This document shows positions 45,395 through 56,996 of a stretch of 64,000 nucleotides of DNA, in pieces. Origin of the DNA: Brachypterus glaber. Its lineage: Eukaryota; Arthropoda; Insecta; Coleoptera; Kateretidae. Position 1 is the first letter of the stretch. Each line of letters begins with the position of its first letter. A program made the position numbers and the translations under genes. A model generated the notes under the pieces. The model had not been told where the DNA came from, searched no databases, and was given only the letters and a program-made list of their open reading frames with translations. The stretch spans positions 100,602,893 through 100,666,892 of the forward strand of contig OY294044.1 of the NCBI GenBank assembly GCA_958510825.1. Reading direction: 5' to 3'.

Positions 45395-47480
45395 TCTATT
45401 TCTAATGGCTACTTTAGATCCTATAAAAAATTTGATCATAAAAATTTAAAATTGATGCTCAAGCGGTTGAGTGGAATAGTTTAAATTCCATTACAAACAT
45501 CCATTATCAAGCTTTAGCTTTAAATGAAACTATAATTAACTTATTTGATAGACATGCCCCGCTTACGAAAATGAAATTAAAAAATTCAAAAAACCGTAAA
45601 AAGACTTACACTATCCGCGAAATGATAAAAACTAAAAATAAAGCACATAAAAAATTTATACGTACAAAATCACCTACTGATAAAAATTTTTATTTGGATC
45701 TAAAAAATTACATTTCCACGGCCTTTAAATGAAAATAAAGTTGCGTACATGAATTATTCGTATAAAAAAAGTAAAAATATCCCTAAAGACTTATGGGGTA
45801 ATTTGAAATCTTGGGGTGCCCATAGCCCCTTAAAAAAATTCCCCAATAAGCTACCACAGGAATTAAATGACGTAAATAAAATAAATGAATACTTCATTGA
45901 CGCTGCGGGAAACTCTCAGGTGGATGAAAACTTAAAATCATCTTTTAAGGCTAACAGCTTTTTTACAGAACTCACAAGTTTCAAACTTATCGGAAGATGA
46001 TATTTTCAAAAATCTGAATTTAATTAAAACAAATGCTTATGGTTTAGATAATATTGATGCTAAAATGCTAAAATTAGTTATGCAATTTTGTATCCCGGTA
46101 GTCAAAAATTTATTTAATAAGTCTATAAGTAATGGAATTATACCAGAAGTTTGGAAAATTTCTGCTGTAAAACCTTTACCCAAGATAAATAAACCAAAAG
46201 AATTTAAAGACCTGCGTCCTATTAGCATTACATCAATATTTTTAAAAGTTATAGAAAAAAATATAGCAATTCGACTAAAACAATATTTGGAATCTCATAA
46301 AATTTTGCCAAAAATGCAATCTGGGTTTAGATCTGGATATAGTACTAGTACTGCCCTACTAAAGGTTTTGAATGCAATAAATATGGTTCAGACTATGATA
46401 ACGTTTCTAGTTCTACTAGACCAATCCAAAGCATTTGATTTGGTTGATTTTGATTTACTTTCTATATAAATGTTCGAGATTATGAACTAAAATGGTTCGA
46501 AGATTACTTAAAACTAAGGTCGCAAGTAGTTAAAATTAATGACAAAGAGTCATTAATTCTGTTTACTAAGAGTGTCGTGCCGCAAGGCGGCATTCTCTCT
46601 CCGATACTTTTTTGTATTTATCTTATAGATTTGCCTATTGTTTTTATTGTCTGCGTAATTCATATGTATGCGGACGATATACAAATATACATCTCCTGTA
46701 AGATAAATAAAATTAAAGAAACAATTGATACGCTAAACAGTGAACTCGATAAATTTATGTTTGGTGTACAAAAATGGTTACGGATTAATCCAAGTAAGTC
46801 TGTGGCGATGTGTATTGGAACAAGACCCTTGCTTAAAAAATCAATTTCAATGAAATTAATATTGTTATAAATGGTTCCATTATTTAATTTGTTAATAATG
46901 ATAAAAATCTAGGTCTTTTTGTCGACTCTTACTTAAGTTTTGATTACCATGTTATGCATATATATAGAAAATGTTTTTGTGTATTGAAGTCGTTATTTCA
47001 AATTTAAATTTCTGTTGCCCGAGGAACTTAAACTAAAACTTATTAAATCTCTTGGGGAGCACGTTTCGCCATTTATAAATAATCACAATGAACTAAGAAT
47101 AGAAAATCGCATAAAAAGATTATTTGCTCAAAATGTTTTTAATATTTCAAAATCTAAAACCCCTGACTACCTGTTTAAATTGTTTAATTTACGTTCCGAA
47201 TTACACAACAGAAATTTAAGAACTGATAGCTATAATTTACCAAGATATAGATTGAGTAAATTTAAAGGTTGTTTTGAGTATAGGGCTCCTTCTTTAAGTG
47301 AGTTTTTTTGAGTATTTAAATAATTCTTCCTATATATTTAGAAGAACAATTAAAGACATAACATTAAATTTACAAAAGTCTGATTATAATTTATAGTTTT
47401 ATATACTTATAATTTTCTTATATTTGTTTAAATTTGTTAGACTTAAGCTTTTTTGTTTTGTTACATGTACTTGAATTTTT
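45395..47480 (+). pseudogene. decayed LINE, 5'-truncated, many frameshifts
   Basis: Pieces in several frames, in the order of a LINE ORF2. A pre-RT linker comes first (45430-45735: HYQALALNETIINLFDRHAP, KKTYTIREMIKTKNKAHKKF). RT N-terminus is 45990-46469 (YGLDNIDAKMLKLV, KPKEFKDLRPISITSIFLKV, MQSGFRSGYSTSTALLKVL, LLDQSKAFDLVDFD). RT core is 46490-46870 (VVPQGGILSPILFCIYLIDL and the catalytic YADDIQIY). A C-terminal piece lies at 47015-47311 (RNVFN-like, DYLFKLFNLRSELHNRNLR). There are at least three frame changes, and sequence is missing near 46990. YADDIQ distinguishes it from the FADD-type LINEs elsewhere here. Non-functional. Confidence 0.8.
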
Positions 47481-47582
47481 TAGGGGGAGCTGAAAATCAA
47501 CTGTTGAGCTCCTTCCATTTGTGTATACGTATGCAATAATAGTATATTCTATAACTAGTATGGAATAGACAATAAAGTTTGT

Positions 47583-48250
47583 CATACGAGCCGGCAGGCG
47601 AGTATGACGGTCCCGCGAGTGCGGAATGACTATTCCATACGTGTTGAAGACTATACTTTTTATTCGACTGCAAATATAAAACACTGTATGGCTTCAAACT
47701 GCAGACAAGGTTAAAAACAATGTTTTTTTGTGACTCGACATTATAAATGCAACAAAAGACATATTTTTAAATAAAGCAATTAATGTTATTTAATAATTTT
47801 ATCAAATCAGTACTTAAAAAAGATTTTTATTTAATTTTAGCAGTGTTACAAGTTTGTTTACAAATTATAATGCAAAAATTGAAGGTTATGCCAGATTGTT
47901 TTGACAGATATCAGGTTTAAATATTTAACAATAGATGGAGCAGTTTTAATTTTTTGAACTAAATTGATAAAAAACTGGTCAAATACTAAGAAAAACTAAC
48001 AAACTTTATGTAATTTTAAACGCAAAACTTTAAACTGCATTAAATTATTCAATATTTCATGGTAAAATATATATATTTTTGCTAATTTTGCTACAGTTTT
48101 CTTTACTTTTATAAATAAGAGATGGCACTACATGTGCTCATTCTAACACTTGATACGGAATATTCATACCGTATCTAGAGCTAGAATGGATTTATTCTGT
48201 GTTTGAAAAGTGTGTGGATTTGCTTACATTCTAGAGCAGTCGTAGAAAAA
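47583..48250 (-). repeat. ~640 bp dispersed repeat, copy 2
   Basis: Inverse of 15838-16478; begins tacgagccggcaggcgagta and ends near ctagagcagtcgtagaaaaa. It lies between the decayed LINE and the resumed part of the split foldback element. Confidence 0.72.
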
Positions 48251-48942
48251 GATACTTACTTACTTTTCTCGAAAAACAAAAGACATAATCAAGTTCTGCG
48301 AAAACCGTCTTAAATTAGACAAACTATCTTTTTGCATATATTTGATATTTCAGCTCTTATGGGCAGGGGGGCATGGGGGGAGTTGTTTTTTAATGGAAAG
48401 GGGGGTCGTGTAATACATCATTTTAAAGCAAGTAAAATTATCTATTAACAATTTTTTTAAGGTTTTGATTAATTATTTTTTAAGTTTTTTTTTTGTAAAT
48501 TTTTATGTCAAATAAAGTTAGTTTAAAACTATGATTTACGTTTTTTCATCATGAAATTAATAACTTTTAAAAAACTGTTTGATTTTTTTAGTAATTTTGA
48601 AAAAAATACCCATTTTCAACCCTATTTTAAACCCAAAAAAAAATGTTTAAAAAAAAATAAAAATATAGTTAAATGGAGAATGTAATAAGCTTTAAAATGA
48701 TGTATCACACCCCCTTTTCATTTAAAAAAATGCCCCCTATGCCCCCTACCCACATTTTAATATACACTAAAAGATAGTTTAAGTTGTCTTATTTAAGATG
48801 GTTTTCGCAGAATTTGATTATCTCTTTAAGTTTTCGAGAAAATCGTTGCTTGTATAGAGTTGGGACACCCGGTATTTTCCTTTGTAGAATCACCCCTTAA
48901 AATTAATCACAATTAATCTAAATAACGCTGTATTTATTCCAG

Positions 48943-48955
48943 AACACAGAATTAA
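48943..48955 (+). other. splice acceptor and 5' UTR remnant before the Relish start
   Basis: ctgtatttattccag ends at 48942, a good pyrimidine-rich acceptor. The 13 nt before the ATG include an in-frame TAA. This suggests the first coding exon is preceded by an upstream non-coding exon that I cannot locate. Confidence 0.55.
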
Positions 48956-51900
48956 ATGGAGAATCTACAATGCCTGATAGGTTCGGATTGGCAGGGTCCT
49001 AAGATCAAAGAAATGAGTCATTATACCAACATCCTAACACCTCCATCTAGTAGTAACGAAGACTCTCCTCTTTATTACGTTAACCATTCACCCTCGAGCA
49101 ATTTTTCGATTCAATCCCCTGAACATTCAGGAACAAACCATGTCTATAATTACGTGCCTGTAACTATCAACAACATGGACTGTGCAGAATTTAAACCGTG
49201 CCTGAGGATCACGGAACAGCCTATCGATAAGTTTCGGTTCAGGTATGTAATGCAACATTTTTTTTTAAGGAAGCATTTTTGTGCATTGCATTTTTTTTGT
49301 TTTAGGTACTGAAACCTAAAAATCGTTTCTAACCCCAATCATAGGCGTCACCTTTTCAAAATTCTAAATTCCAGGGCAGGGGCAAAAAATAAAACATAAA
49401 ACCTATAAATTTTTAATAAATTAAAAAATGGCCAAAAATATATTCAAAAATTGCATAGTTTCTTTTATTTTTTTTAGGGAGGCATAGCCGCCTCTCTTTA
49501 AGTTTTCGAGAAAATCGTTGGGTAAATAGAGTTGGGATACTACTTTTGAAAAAAGTCCCCGAACGAGTATAAACAATAAACTAAACTAAACTAAACTATA
49601 CCCGGTATATATGTGGCTTTATTATTATATAATAATAAATATTTTTTCCAGGGCTAAATTTAGAAGTCCTAAAATAAACACGGTGTTCCATAAAAAAAAT
49701 TTATATGTAGTACCTGCGACTCCCTGCAGGATAACCTTGACATATTCAGTACTAGCCTAACTGCAATTAAAAGGTTAAATTTAAGTTAGTACTATTCCTG
49801 TTCTTTCTTTTATTTTTTTTCTTGCAGTATTTTAATGGTTTAGTCTTTTAGTATTATAATGTTTTTGTATTTGTATATATATATATATAATGTGTATATT
49901 ATATTGTATATATTCCCCACCCTGTAATTGGCCTCGGCTGTTGGGTGGTGTATCGAAATAAATAAATAAATAAGTAAATATGCCTACATCGCTTTAGAGT
50001 TATATAAAAAAACAACCCTTAATGGTTGATAATTATCATACATATAATTTTGCTGCAGGTACAAATCCGAAATGGCAGGCACCCACGGAAGTTTAAACGG
50101 AGTAGGCTCTGAAAAATCGAGAAAACAGACTTATCCATCTGTGGAGCTCTTGAATTTTCCTGATAAAGCCATTATAAGATGCTCCATTTACCAAATTAAC
50201 GCACGCGAGACAGAAATTAAACCACACGCGCATAGGCTGATTAGAAAATATAACAGAGAAGAGGTGGATGATCCGCACGAAATAACAGTTGGCCCTGAAG
50301 CGCAAAATGGGTTTGAAGCCGTTTTTCACAGTATGGGCATTATTCATACTGCTAAGAAAAATTTAGTCGGTAAGGATCAGTTTATATTATTTTATCCAAT
50401 AAAACAAATAAGTGGCTGTTCAACAATTTAATCGTTGAGTTTTAAAAGGGGGTTATTTCCAGAAAAGTTTTTTTAGAGAAAACAGCAAAAAGGCTATTTA
50501 TTTGCAAACCGATGCTTTCAAGTTTTTTAAATTTATTCCGGACCTTTTTTTCTTTTTTTGTAGCTGTGTTGTCAATACAAAGAAATTATAAACCCTAAAA
50601 AGAAACTACATATAGATTTACCGTTTTATTATTATATAAAACTTTTGTATAATATATTAGGGGCTGTCCATATATTACGTAACGCGCCTAGGGGGGGTCA
50701 GAGAAATTGTTACAGTTTGTGACAGGGGGGAGGGGGGGTCTAGGTAAACGTTACGTAACGGAATTTAATAAATTTAATGTTTATTTCCTAAGCTTGGCAG
50801 ATGTATTTTTATTTCAACATAAATAACTATTTAGTGGCCCATAATTCCCTTTTTCACACAAAAATTGACGAAACTATGCATATTTAAATAATATTGTAAT
50901 CAGTAAAAAAACTGTTGACAATAATATTAAAAAAAATCTTACGGCCCTGTTCTTGCGTGATCTTGCCAATGAATCATCGGCGATGATACATTTTCGCGCG
51001 GAACACCAATGTGTGTACTATTTTGTGTACCTGTGCATAAACAATATACGTGTTATATGTGACACTCAGTGTAAAAAGAGGTACCTAGTATTTTTTCCCT
51101 GTGTGATATTGATTATGAATATTATTTTAAAGTTTGAGTGATTTTTAGGTGTAAATTTTTTTTAAAGTTATGTTATACTATATTTTAGGCTCATGTTGGT
51201 TTGGTCGAGAAAAACGAATCAATAGTGAGAATACAGTTAAATTTATTGCGAAACAAAAAATTTATATTCTTACGCGTTACACAGGGGGGGGGGTGTTGGT
51301 AAATGTGACAGTTTGTTACATAGGGGGGAGGGGGGGGGGTCAATTTTTTTTGAAAAACTGCGTTACGTAAAATATGGACAGCCCCTTATATTAAAAAAAT
51401 GTACTTAATAATAATAATAAGAACTTCTAAATGAAGCTTAAAACCCAATTAAAAATTCGCATACATTATTTCTTATAAAATAATTGTTATTTTACTAATC
51501 TCAGCTTAGCTTAAAATATATAAAAACTTAATCTTGATAATAGTCATAATATTAATTCAGTTATTTAAAATATAATTAAAAATACAAGGCCATTTTTATT
51601 GAACATTTTTCGTGACATCATTAAGGCTGAACCGGTAAATTTTAAGTTTGTATCCCGGTTGATTAATGAATTTAAATATGTCAAAAATACACCCCCAAGT
51701 TATGATAGTGATGCTTTTTACGCTACTTTGGTTCTAAGGACGTAACTCCCTTTTATAAAACGATTTTTTAAACGGGCTTAGGATTTTGTTTTTGTTTCTC
51801 ATAGTAGTAATCGATGCATACAATATATGGTCTAAGATATCATATCCCCTATTAACTCAATGGCAAAAAAGTTTTCTCTTTTATCCAAAAGTCTTACGGT

Positions 51901-54900
51901 ACATCCTAGCTAGGAGTTAGTATATATACTGTAACTTATGAAGTCTTACAAGACTTCTAGAAAAAAAAATTATTTTATATATTTTTCCAAATTAAAATTT
52001 GATTTGAAGTTAGAGATGATGTAGCTCTCGATGTAGCTCACGCTGTTCTAGAAGAACTTTTAAATGACATGACAACTTCCATTTTTTTTTTGGAATTTCT
52101 TATATGAGCTCTAATTAAAAAAATAAGACCAAAATTTTAAAAATCGTTAGAGCCATTTTTGAAAAAAATGTGTTTTTTAGAAAATATCTCTTATATTTCA
52201 TGCTAACATACTCAGTTTGTCCTCGATGTCTCGGATTTTGACAAAACTTGGTATAGAGGTACCACTATGGTACCGGTCCATCCGTTCACGATACCGGGTG
52301 TCCCACCAACTAGGTTCTTGACAAGCTATAACTCCGTTATTTGAAAAGGTATATTTTTTGTAAAAAATAGCGTTAAATGGGAGCCAAAGAAGATTTTATT
52401 GACTTATTCAACCCCCTCCCATGCTTACTCACTCCCTTGTAACCACCCCACCCTCTCATTTTCATATAACATCTCGCACCCCCATTTTTATCTAAGAATA
52501 TGAAATACAATTTCATTTTGAATTAAACCATGTATTATAAATAGTATCTTATTCTTTTAGGGACTTTCAATAACAATTATTATTTAGTAATAATAAAGTC
52601 CCACCACGTTTTAGACGGGCTATATCTCGGTTATTTAAAAAGATAAAAAAGTTAAAAAAATAAATAAAATTAAATTGGAGTCAAAGTAGAATTTACTGAC
52701 ATATGCAAAACTACCCCTTCTTAACCCACCCTCTTGGAACCACCTCCAACTATTTTTTTAAATAGCACCCCTATTTTACTAAAGAATATGAAAGCACATT
52801 TCATTTTAAATTTAACCAGAAAATTTTCCAAAAACTTTCGTTAAATTGTACCCAAAAGAAAATTTAAATTTAAATACCACCCTTCTATTAATAAATAATA
52901 ATTGTTATTTAGAACCCCTTAAAATCTAAGTTACCATTTATAATAAATGGCTGAATTCAGAATAAAGTGTACTTTCATAGTCCTTAATAAGAATTAGGGG
53001 GTGCTATTTGAAATACAGAACTTGGGGGTAGTTTCAAGGGAGTTGGTAAGCAAGGGGAGGTTTTGAATAAGTCAGTAAAATCTTCTTTGGCTTTGATTTA
53101 ATGCTATTTTTTGCAAATTTTAATACATTTTCAAATAACGAAGATAAGCTATATCAAGAACTTGGTGGGACACCCAGTATAGTAAACGGAAGGCTGTTTT
53201 GAAAAAAAAAATTGGATGGTGTGCTTAGGTACCATAGTGATACCTCTATGCCAAGCTTGGTCAAAATCCGAGACATCGAGGACAAACCGAGTATGTTAGC
53301 TTGAAATATCAGAGATATTTTCTAAAAAACACATTTTTTTCTAAAACGGCTCTAACGATTTTTAAAATTCTGGTCTTATTTTTTAATTAGAGCTCATATA
53401 ACAAATTCCAAAAAGAAAAAAAAAATGGAAGTTGTCATGCCATTTAAAAGTTCTTCTTCTTCATCTTTATGCCAAAAACTACTTTCATTTTTAATTAAGA
53501 TAAATAAAAGTTAAGTTGGGGAGAAAGATCTCGGTCGTTAGCCCATTGGGTAACCAATAAACATTGGGTAACCAATAAACATGATTATTATTTAAAAGTT
53601 AAAAAATCTGTATTTAAAGTAAACATTTTTAGGTGAACTGGTTAGAAAGAAAACAAAACTAAAACTAGAAGAAGTAGCGAGACAAGATATGTCTAAAAGA
53701 AAGTTAACCACTGCAGAAGAAGTTAAGATTAAGCAAGAAGCCGAGGAAGAAAGCAAGACAATAAATTTAAACACCATTTGCTTAAGATTTGAAGCTTTTT
53801 ATGAAAATAATGAAATATTATTTCCGATTTGCTCGCCTGTTTATACACATTATATAAATAACCTTAAAAGCGCCTTAACCGGCGAACTAAAGATTGTACG
53901 GATGGACCATTGTACAAGTCCGGCTAAAGGTAATCGGGAAATTTTTATTTTGGTGGAACGAGTCACCAAGAAAAATATAAGAGTACGATTTTACGAGGTG
54001 GACGAACAAGATCAGGAGATCTGGGAAGATGACGGCAAGTTTAGTGATTTGGACGTACACCATCAGTACGCGATTGTTTTTAAAACCCCTCCTTATAGAA
54101 ATCCTGATATTCAACAAAAAGTAAGGGTTTTTATTGAGCTGGTGAGGAAATCTGACCACGCTAGAAGTGAACCCAAAGAGTTCACCTACACACCGAATGA
54201 TAGTATTTATAAGCCAGGCCAAAAACGACCGAGACCCAGTGCATCAACTAGTAGAAGTTATGACAGCTCTAATTTTGGTAGTGATGAACTACCTGCTACA
54301 ATTCCAGAGACAATTCCAGTATTAAATAATATTACCAGTTTGGACTTTCAAGACTTGGATTTAAACCGCGCAATCAACGATAATACTTCAGAAGATTTTG
54401 AACAATTGTTTAACAGTATCTATACTACTGGCGACTTAGAAAGTCTATATTTAAACACAGACGGACCTTTAGTCCAAACCCCTGTCCAATTAATAGTCGA
54501 TAAAATAATTAAACTAAAGATTGGTCAGCATGAAAAAACCAAAGCTAAAGCTGTTTTCAACGACATTAATGATTTCTTTAAAACAAACCCGCCTTTAGAA
54601 CGAAGCCAGCTAATGCTGAAAAAACATTTTGGTACTGAAAACGAAACAAACGCTTTACATATTTTTATCTCAGATAATGATATAAAAAGTATAATTCATA
54701 TTTTAAAAATTATCAATTTTTATAAACAATTTAACTTGTTAAATGTTAAAAACAGCGAAGGCGAAACACCCCTGCACATAGCAGTTAAATGTAAAAATGA
54801 AAATGTCGTTAAGTGTCTTTTGTTATTACATGCAGATCCCAGTGTATGCGATTCAAATGGTAACAATGCACTGCACGAAGCTTGTGAGCAAAAATGTTCA

Positions 54901-55653
54901 ATAAACATTCTCGAAAATTTATTAGTAGCAAATAAAGGCGACTATATCGACGCTGAGAATAATGATGGAAATACAGCATTATTAATCTGCATAGAAAATA
55001 AGTATGTAACAGGAATTAAAATATTGCTGCGTAGAGGAACCAATGTAAACAAAAAACACAACAATAACGGTTTCGTACCGTTAAGATTCGCTATAGAGCA
55101 AAACAGTTTGGATGTTATTAAACCGTTGCTAACATCGAGTAGTTTAGATCCTTTTTTGTCCGATTTTAACGGTATAAGTCCTTTGGAAGCTGGCTTTAAA
55201 AATAGTAATTTGTCGAATGATGTAAAAGATTTATTAAATTTGTATATAAAACAGAAAAACTTTAAAATAGATATTAAACAAGAATCGTTATCTGACGACG
55301 AGATGGAGGTTGATTCGCCAGTATTAGATGAAAGCAAAATCGAAAATGAGGAACTTGAAGTAATGTATCGTAAAGTAAAAATTTTACCTTCAACTGGGAT
55401 GGACAAAATTTGCGCTTTGCTAGACCAAAGCGACTCCTTCGAAAATTTGGCATCGTTGCTCGAGTTGGAACCCATGTTAAACAGTGGCATTTTTGCATCC
55501 AGACAAGGCCACAGCAGGAATTTATTAAGTTATGCAATTGGATACAACAAAGATAGTCTATTTGTAATAAGGAATTTTCTGGAAACGCTGGATGAAAAGG
55601 TTATTGTATTAATGATGGATGATATGATAAAAGAAGAATACTATAAATTGTAA
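48956..55653 (+). CDS. Relish: Relish-type NF-kB transcription factor (p105/p100 class), 3 coding exons, 872 aa
   Basis: Coding exons: 48956-49242, 50059-50369 and 53633-55653. Introns have GT/AG borders in phases 2 and 1, and the joined frame is open for 872 codons. The Rel homology domain begins near residue 80: FRFRYKSEMAGTHGSL (94-109) is the DNA-recognition loop, followed by NMGI-type HSMGIIHTAKKN. The IPT dimerisation domain spans ~268-388 (SPVYTHYINNLKSALTGELK, VERVTKKNIRVRFYE, HHQYAIVFKTPPY). A basic patch, QKRPRP (~397-402), is the likely nuclear signal. A linker contains LNTD|G (473-477). About six ankyrin repeats follow (~539-740; GETPLHIAVKCKN, NNALHEACEQ), then an acidic stretch and a death-domain-like end (~787-868). 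ATG 48956 has an in-frame TAA just before it. In insects Relish is cleaved downstream of IMD/Dredd; its Rel part activates antimicrobial genes and the ankyrin part holds it in the cytoplasm. Confidence 0.95.
49243..50058 (+). other. Relish intron 1 (816 bp), with transposable-element debris
   Basis: Donor ag|gtatgt at 49243 and acceptor tttgctgcag ending at 50058. Contents: a fragment of the CCGGGTGTCCC foldback (49493-49540), an (AAACT)n tract at ~49580-49597, and a LINE 3' tail (49780-49980). Confidence 0.9.
49780..49980 (+). mobile_element. LINE 3'-end fragment inside Relish intron 1
   Basis: Ends ccctgtaattggcctcgg, ctgttgggtggtgtatcg and (AAAT)n. This matches the 3' signature of the LINE at 10808-11738 (ccctgtaattaggtt, gcctgttgggttt, (AAAT)n). 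Only the 3' part is present; no coding sequence is left. The 5' boundary is approximate. A (TA)n run lies at ~49876-49890. Confidence 0.72.
50660..51385. mobile_element. TTA-flanked element with GGGGCTGTCCATATATTACG ends (Relish intron 2)
   Basis: Starts ggggctgtccatatattacg and ends cgttacgtaaaatatggacagcccc, flanked by TTA on both sides (50657-50659, 51386-51388). G-rich runs with 'tgtgacag(t)ttgtta(c)' lie just inside both ends. The core motif TTACGTAACGC is shared with the GGGAACGTTCAAG family, suggesting related PIF/Harbinger-type sources. No transposase; the frame at 50953-51141 has no recognised domain. Confidence 0.82.
51389..52058. other. Relish intron 2, AT-rich unassigned part
   Basis: No gene or repeat boundary recognised. 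A (TAA)n-like tract lies at ~51408-51418. Confidence 0.4.
52059..53458. mobile_element. outer palindrome in Relish intron 2
   Basis: Arms 52059-52290 and 53180-53458 mirror each other: 'agaacttttaaatgacatga' with 'tcatgccatttaaaagttct', and 'actcagtttgtcctcgatgt' with 'acatcgaggacaaaccgagt'. Another palindromic element (52294-53177) sits exactly in its centre. Confidence 0.8.
52294..53177. mobile_element. inner TA-flanked foldback with CCGGGTGTCCCACC ends
   Basis: Starts ccgggtgtcccaccaactag and ends with ctt..ggtgggacacccag, with TA on both sides. The arms share 'gctataactccgttatttga' with its mirror image and 'ctattttttgc'. Its first 11-12 bases equal those of the 18869-19583 family (CCGGGTGTCCCA), so the two are related by their ends. 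Confidence 0.78.
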
Positions 55654-56990
55654 ATATATATTTTTTATTCTTGCTTTATATCTTTCTACACTTCTCGAAA
55701 CTTCTAATGATTATTATGAATATCCATTAGGCATCCATTAAGTTCGGGGTAATATCTATGCAATGTTCACCCAATGACCTGAGCAAATAATATTATTTTA
55801 ATAATTACTTGTATTATCTTAAATTTTTAATTGCTCTATTACTTTCATTTTTAAAATTCTAAAACTAAAAGTATTTTTTCCTTGGAATAATAATTGTGCA
55901 GATATTGACAATTGGCAATATTGACATACTCAAATGTCTTGAATGTCTGTAACGGTCCATTACTAATGGATGTCCTTTAGAGGTTCTATGCAGCATAGAT
56001 GGTGCTGTAGGGAACCCATTTACACAAAAGCTGTTGCATTGATTTTAAATTAAGCTTTATAAATTTATAAAAAAATACGATAAATAGTGTATTGTATACC
56101 TAGGAGGTAAAGTGGAATTTTTCCAGGCTGAAAGAAGAAATGTACTGGCGAGCTTTAGCGAGCGAGTGGTAAATTACTTTACCGCCGTCGTTTACACGTA
56201 ATTTTTCTTTCTACACAATATGACTGCAATAATATTTTGATTTAAAACTTTGACATTTAAAATTATTTTAAAAATTTTCACATTTAAAACTATTTTAATT
56301 AGGTATGTAATTTGCTTATGACGTTTTTACCTGGCCATTAAGTAAGTTTCATTTGGTGCTGTTTGAAGAAACTTGTCAATATCCTGCTGGTTGAAAGCTT
56401 TTTAGCTATGTACATGTCCAGATTTTTCTCTTTAGAAAAGCGGTCACTTTTGTAAAACTTTCAATGTTTACATTATTCTTAACTTATAGGGTAGATTTTT
56501 AATTTTATGCGGCGTACAATACTCCACCTCTTCTTCACAGGGGTCTACCACGAAATCCATTATTATGGATTTAAAATTTAAATCGAATAAATTCAAAAAC
56601 AAACATGCATTTTTATCGTAAGATGCATATTTAGCGAGGTAACCGCACTCACCCCTAAACTTCAAGTTGGCGGACAACCCTTAGGCAAATCACCCGGTGA
56701 AAAACTAACAGGAGTGTTCTGTTACCATCCACTACTACCCTTTAAAATATCAACCCGTGTACATTTATTGCAAATTAGCATAGGAATTTCTCGTTATTTG
56801 ACTGGACTATAGTGGTTTTGTTTGAGCCAAGGCTCTCCATAGATCAGCTACTTTTTCGTCCCTCTGGAGGCAGTAAAATTCAATTTTACCATAGTGTAGG
56901 AAGAATAAATATTTTTTTATTAATTAAGGGTCTTTTTGAATTAAAAAAATTATATATACATATACATATGAATTAAAAAAATTATATATA
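55654..56990 (+). other. Relish 3' flank: probable 3' UTR then gene-free sequence
   Basis: The 3' UTR must lie here. I see no canonical AATAAA soon after the stop; variants (gcaaataata at ~55785, ggaataataa at ~55886) are candidates. 56668-56768 is the second copy of the repeat at 3458-3560. A 29-31 bp unit (gaattaaaaaaattatatat...) is directly duplicated at ~56938-56997. No further gene. Confidence 0.5.
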
Positions 56991-56996
56991 CATATA

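Larger units (their letters stand above)
45358..48872. mobile_element. CCGGGTGTCCCAACTC foldback, copy 2, split by a 2.9 kb insertion
   Basis: The left end (cccggtgtcccaactctatt ... ccagcggtttt) stops at ~45391. The remainder resumes at ~48264 (ttttctcgaaaa) and runs to the right terminus at ~48872 (gagttgggacacccgg). The insertion 45392-48263 consists of a decayed LINE plus the ~640 bp dispersed repeat. The right terminus lies only ~70 bp upstream of the splice acceptor of the first Relish coding exon. Confidence 0.8.
50370..53632 (+). other. Relish intron 2 (3263 bp), with at least three inserted elements
   Basis: Donor tcg|gtaagg at 50370 and acceptor catttttag ending at 53632. Contains the TTA-flanked MITE 50660-51385 and two nested palindromes (52059-53458 and 52294-53177). 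The remainder is AT-rich with no gene. Confidence 0.9.

Noticed and set aside
54942..55490. 182-codon - strand frame
   Set aside because: It is antisense to the ankyrin-coding exon of Relish and has no domain of its own.
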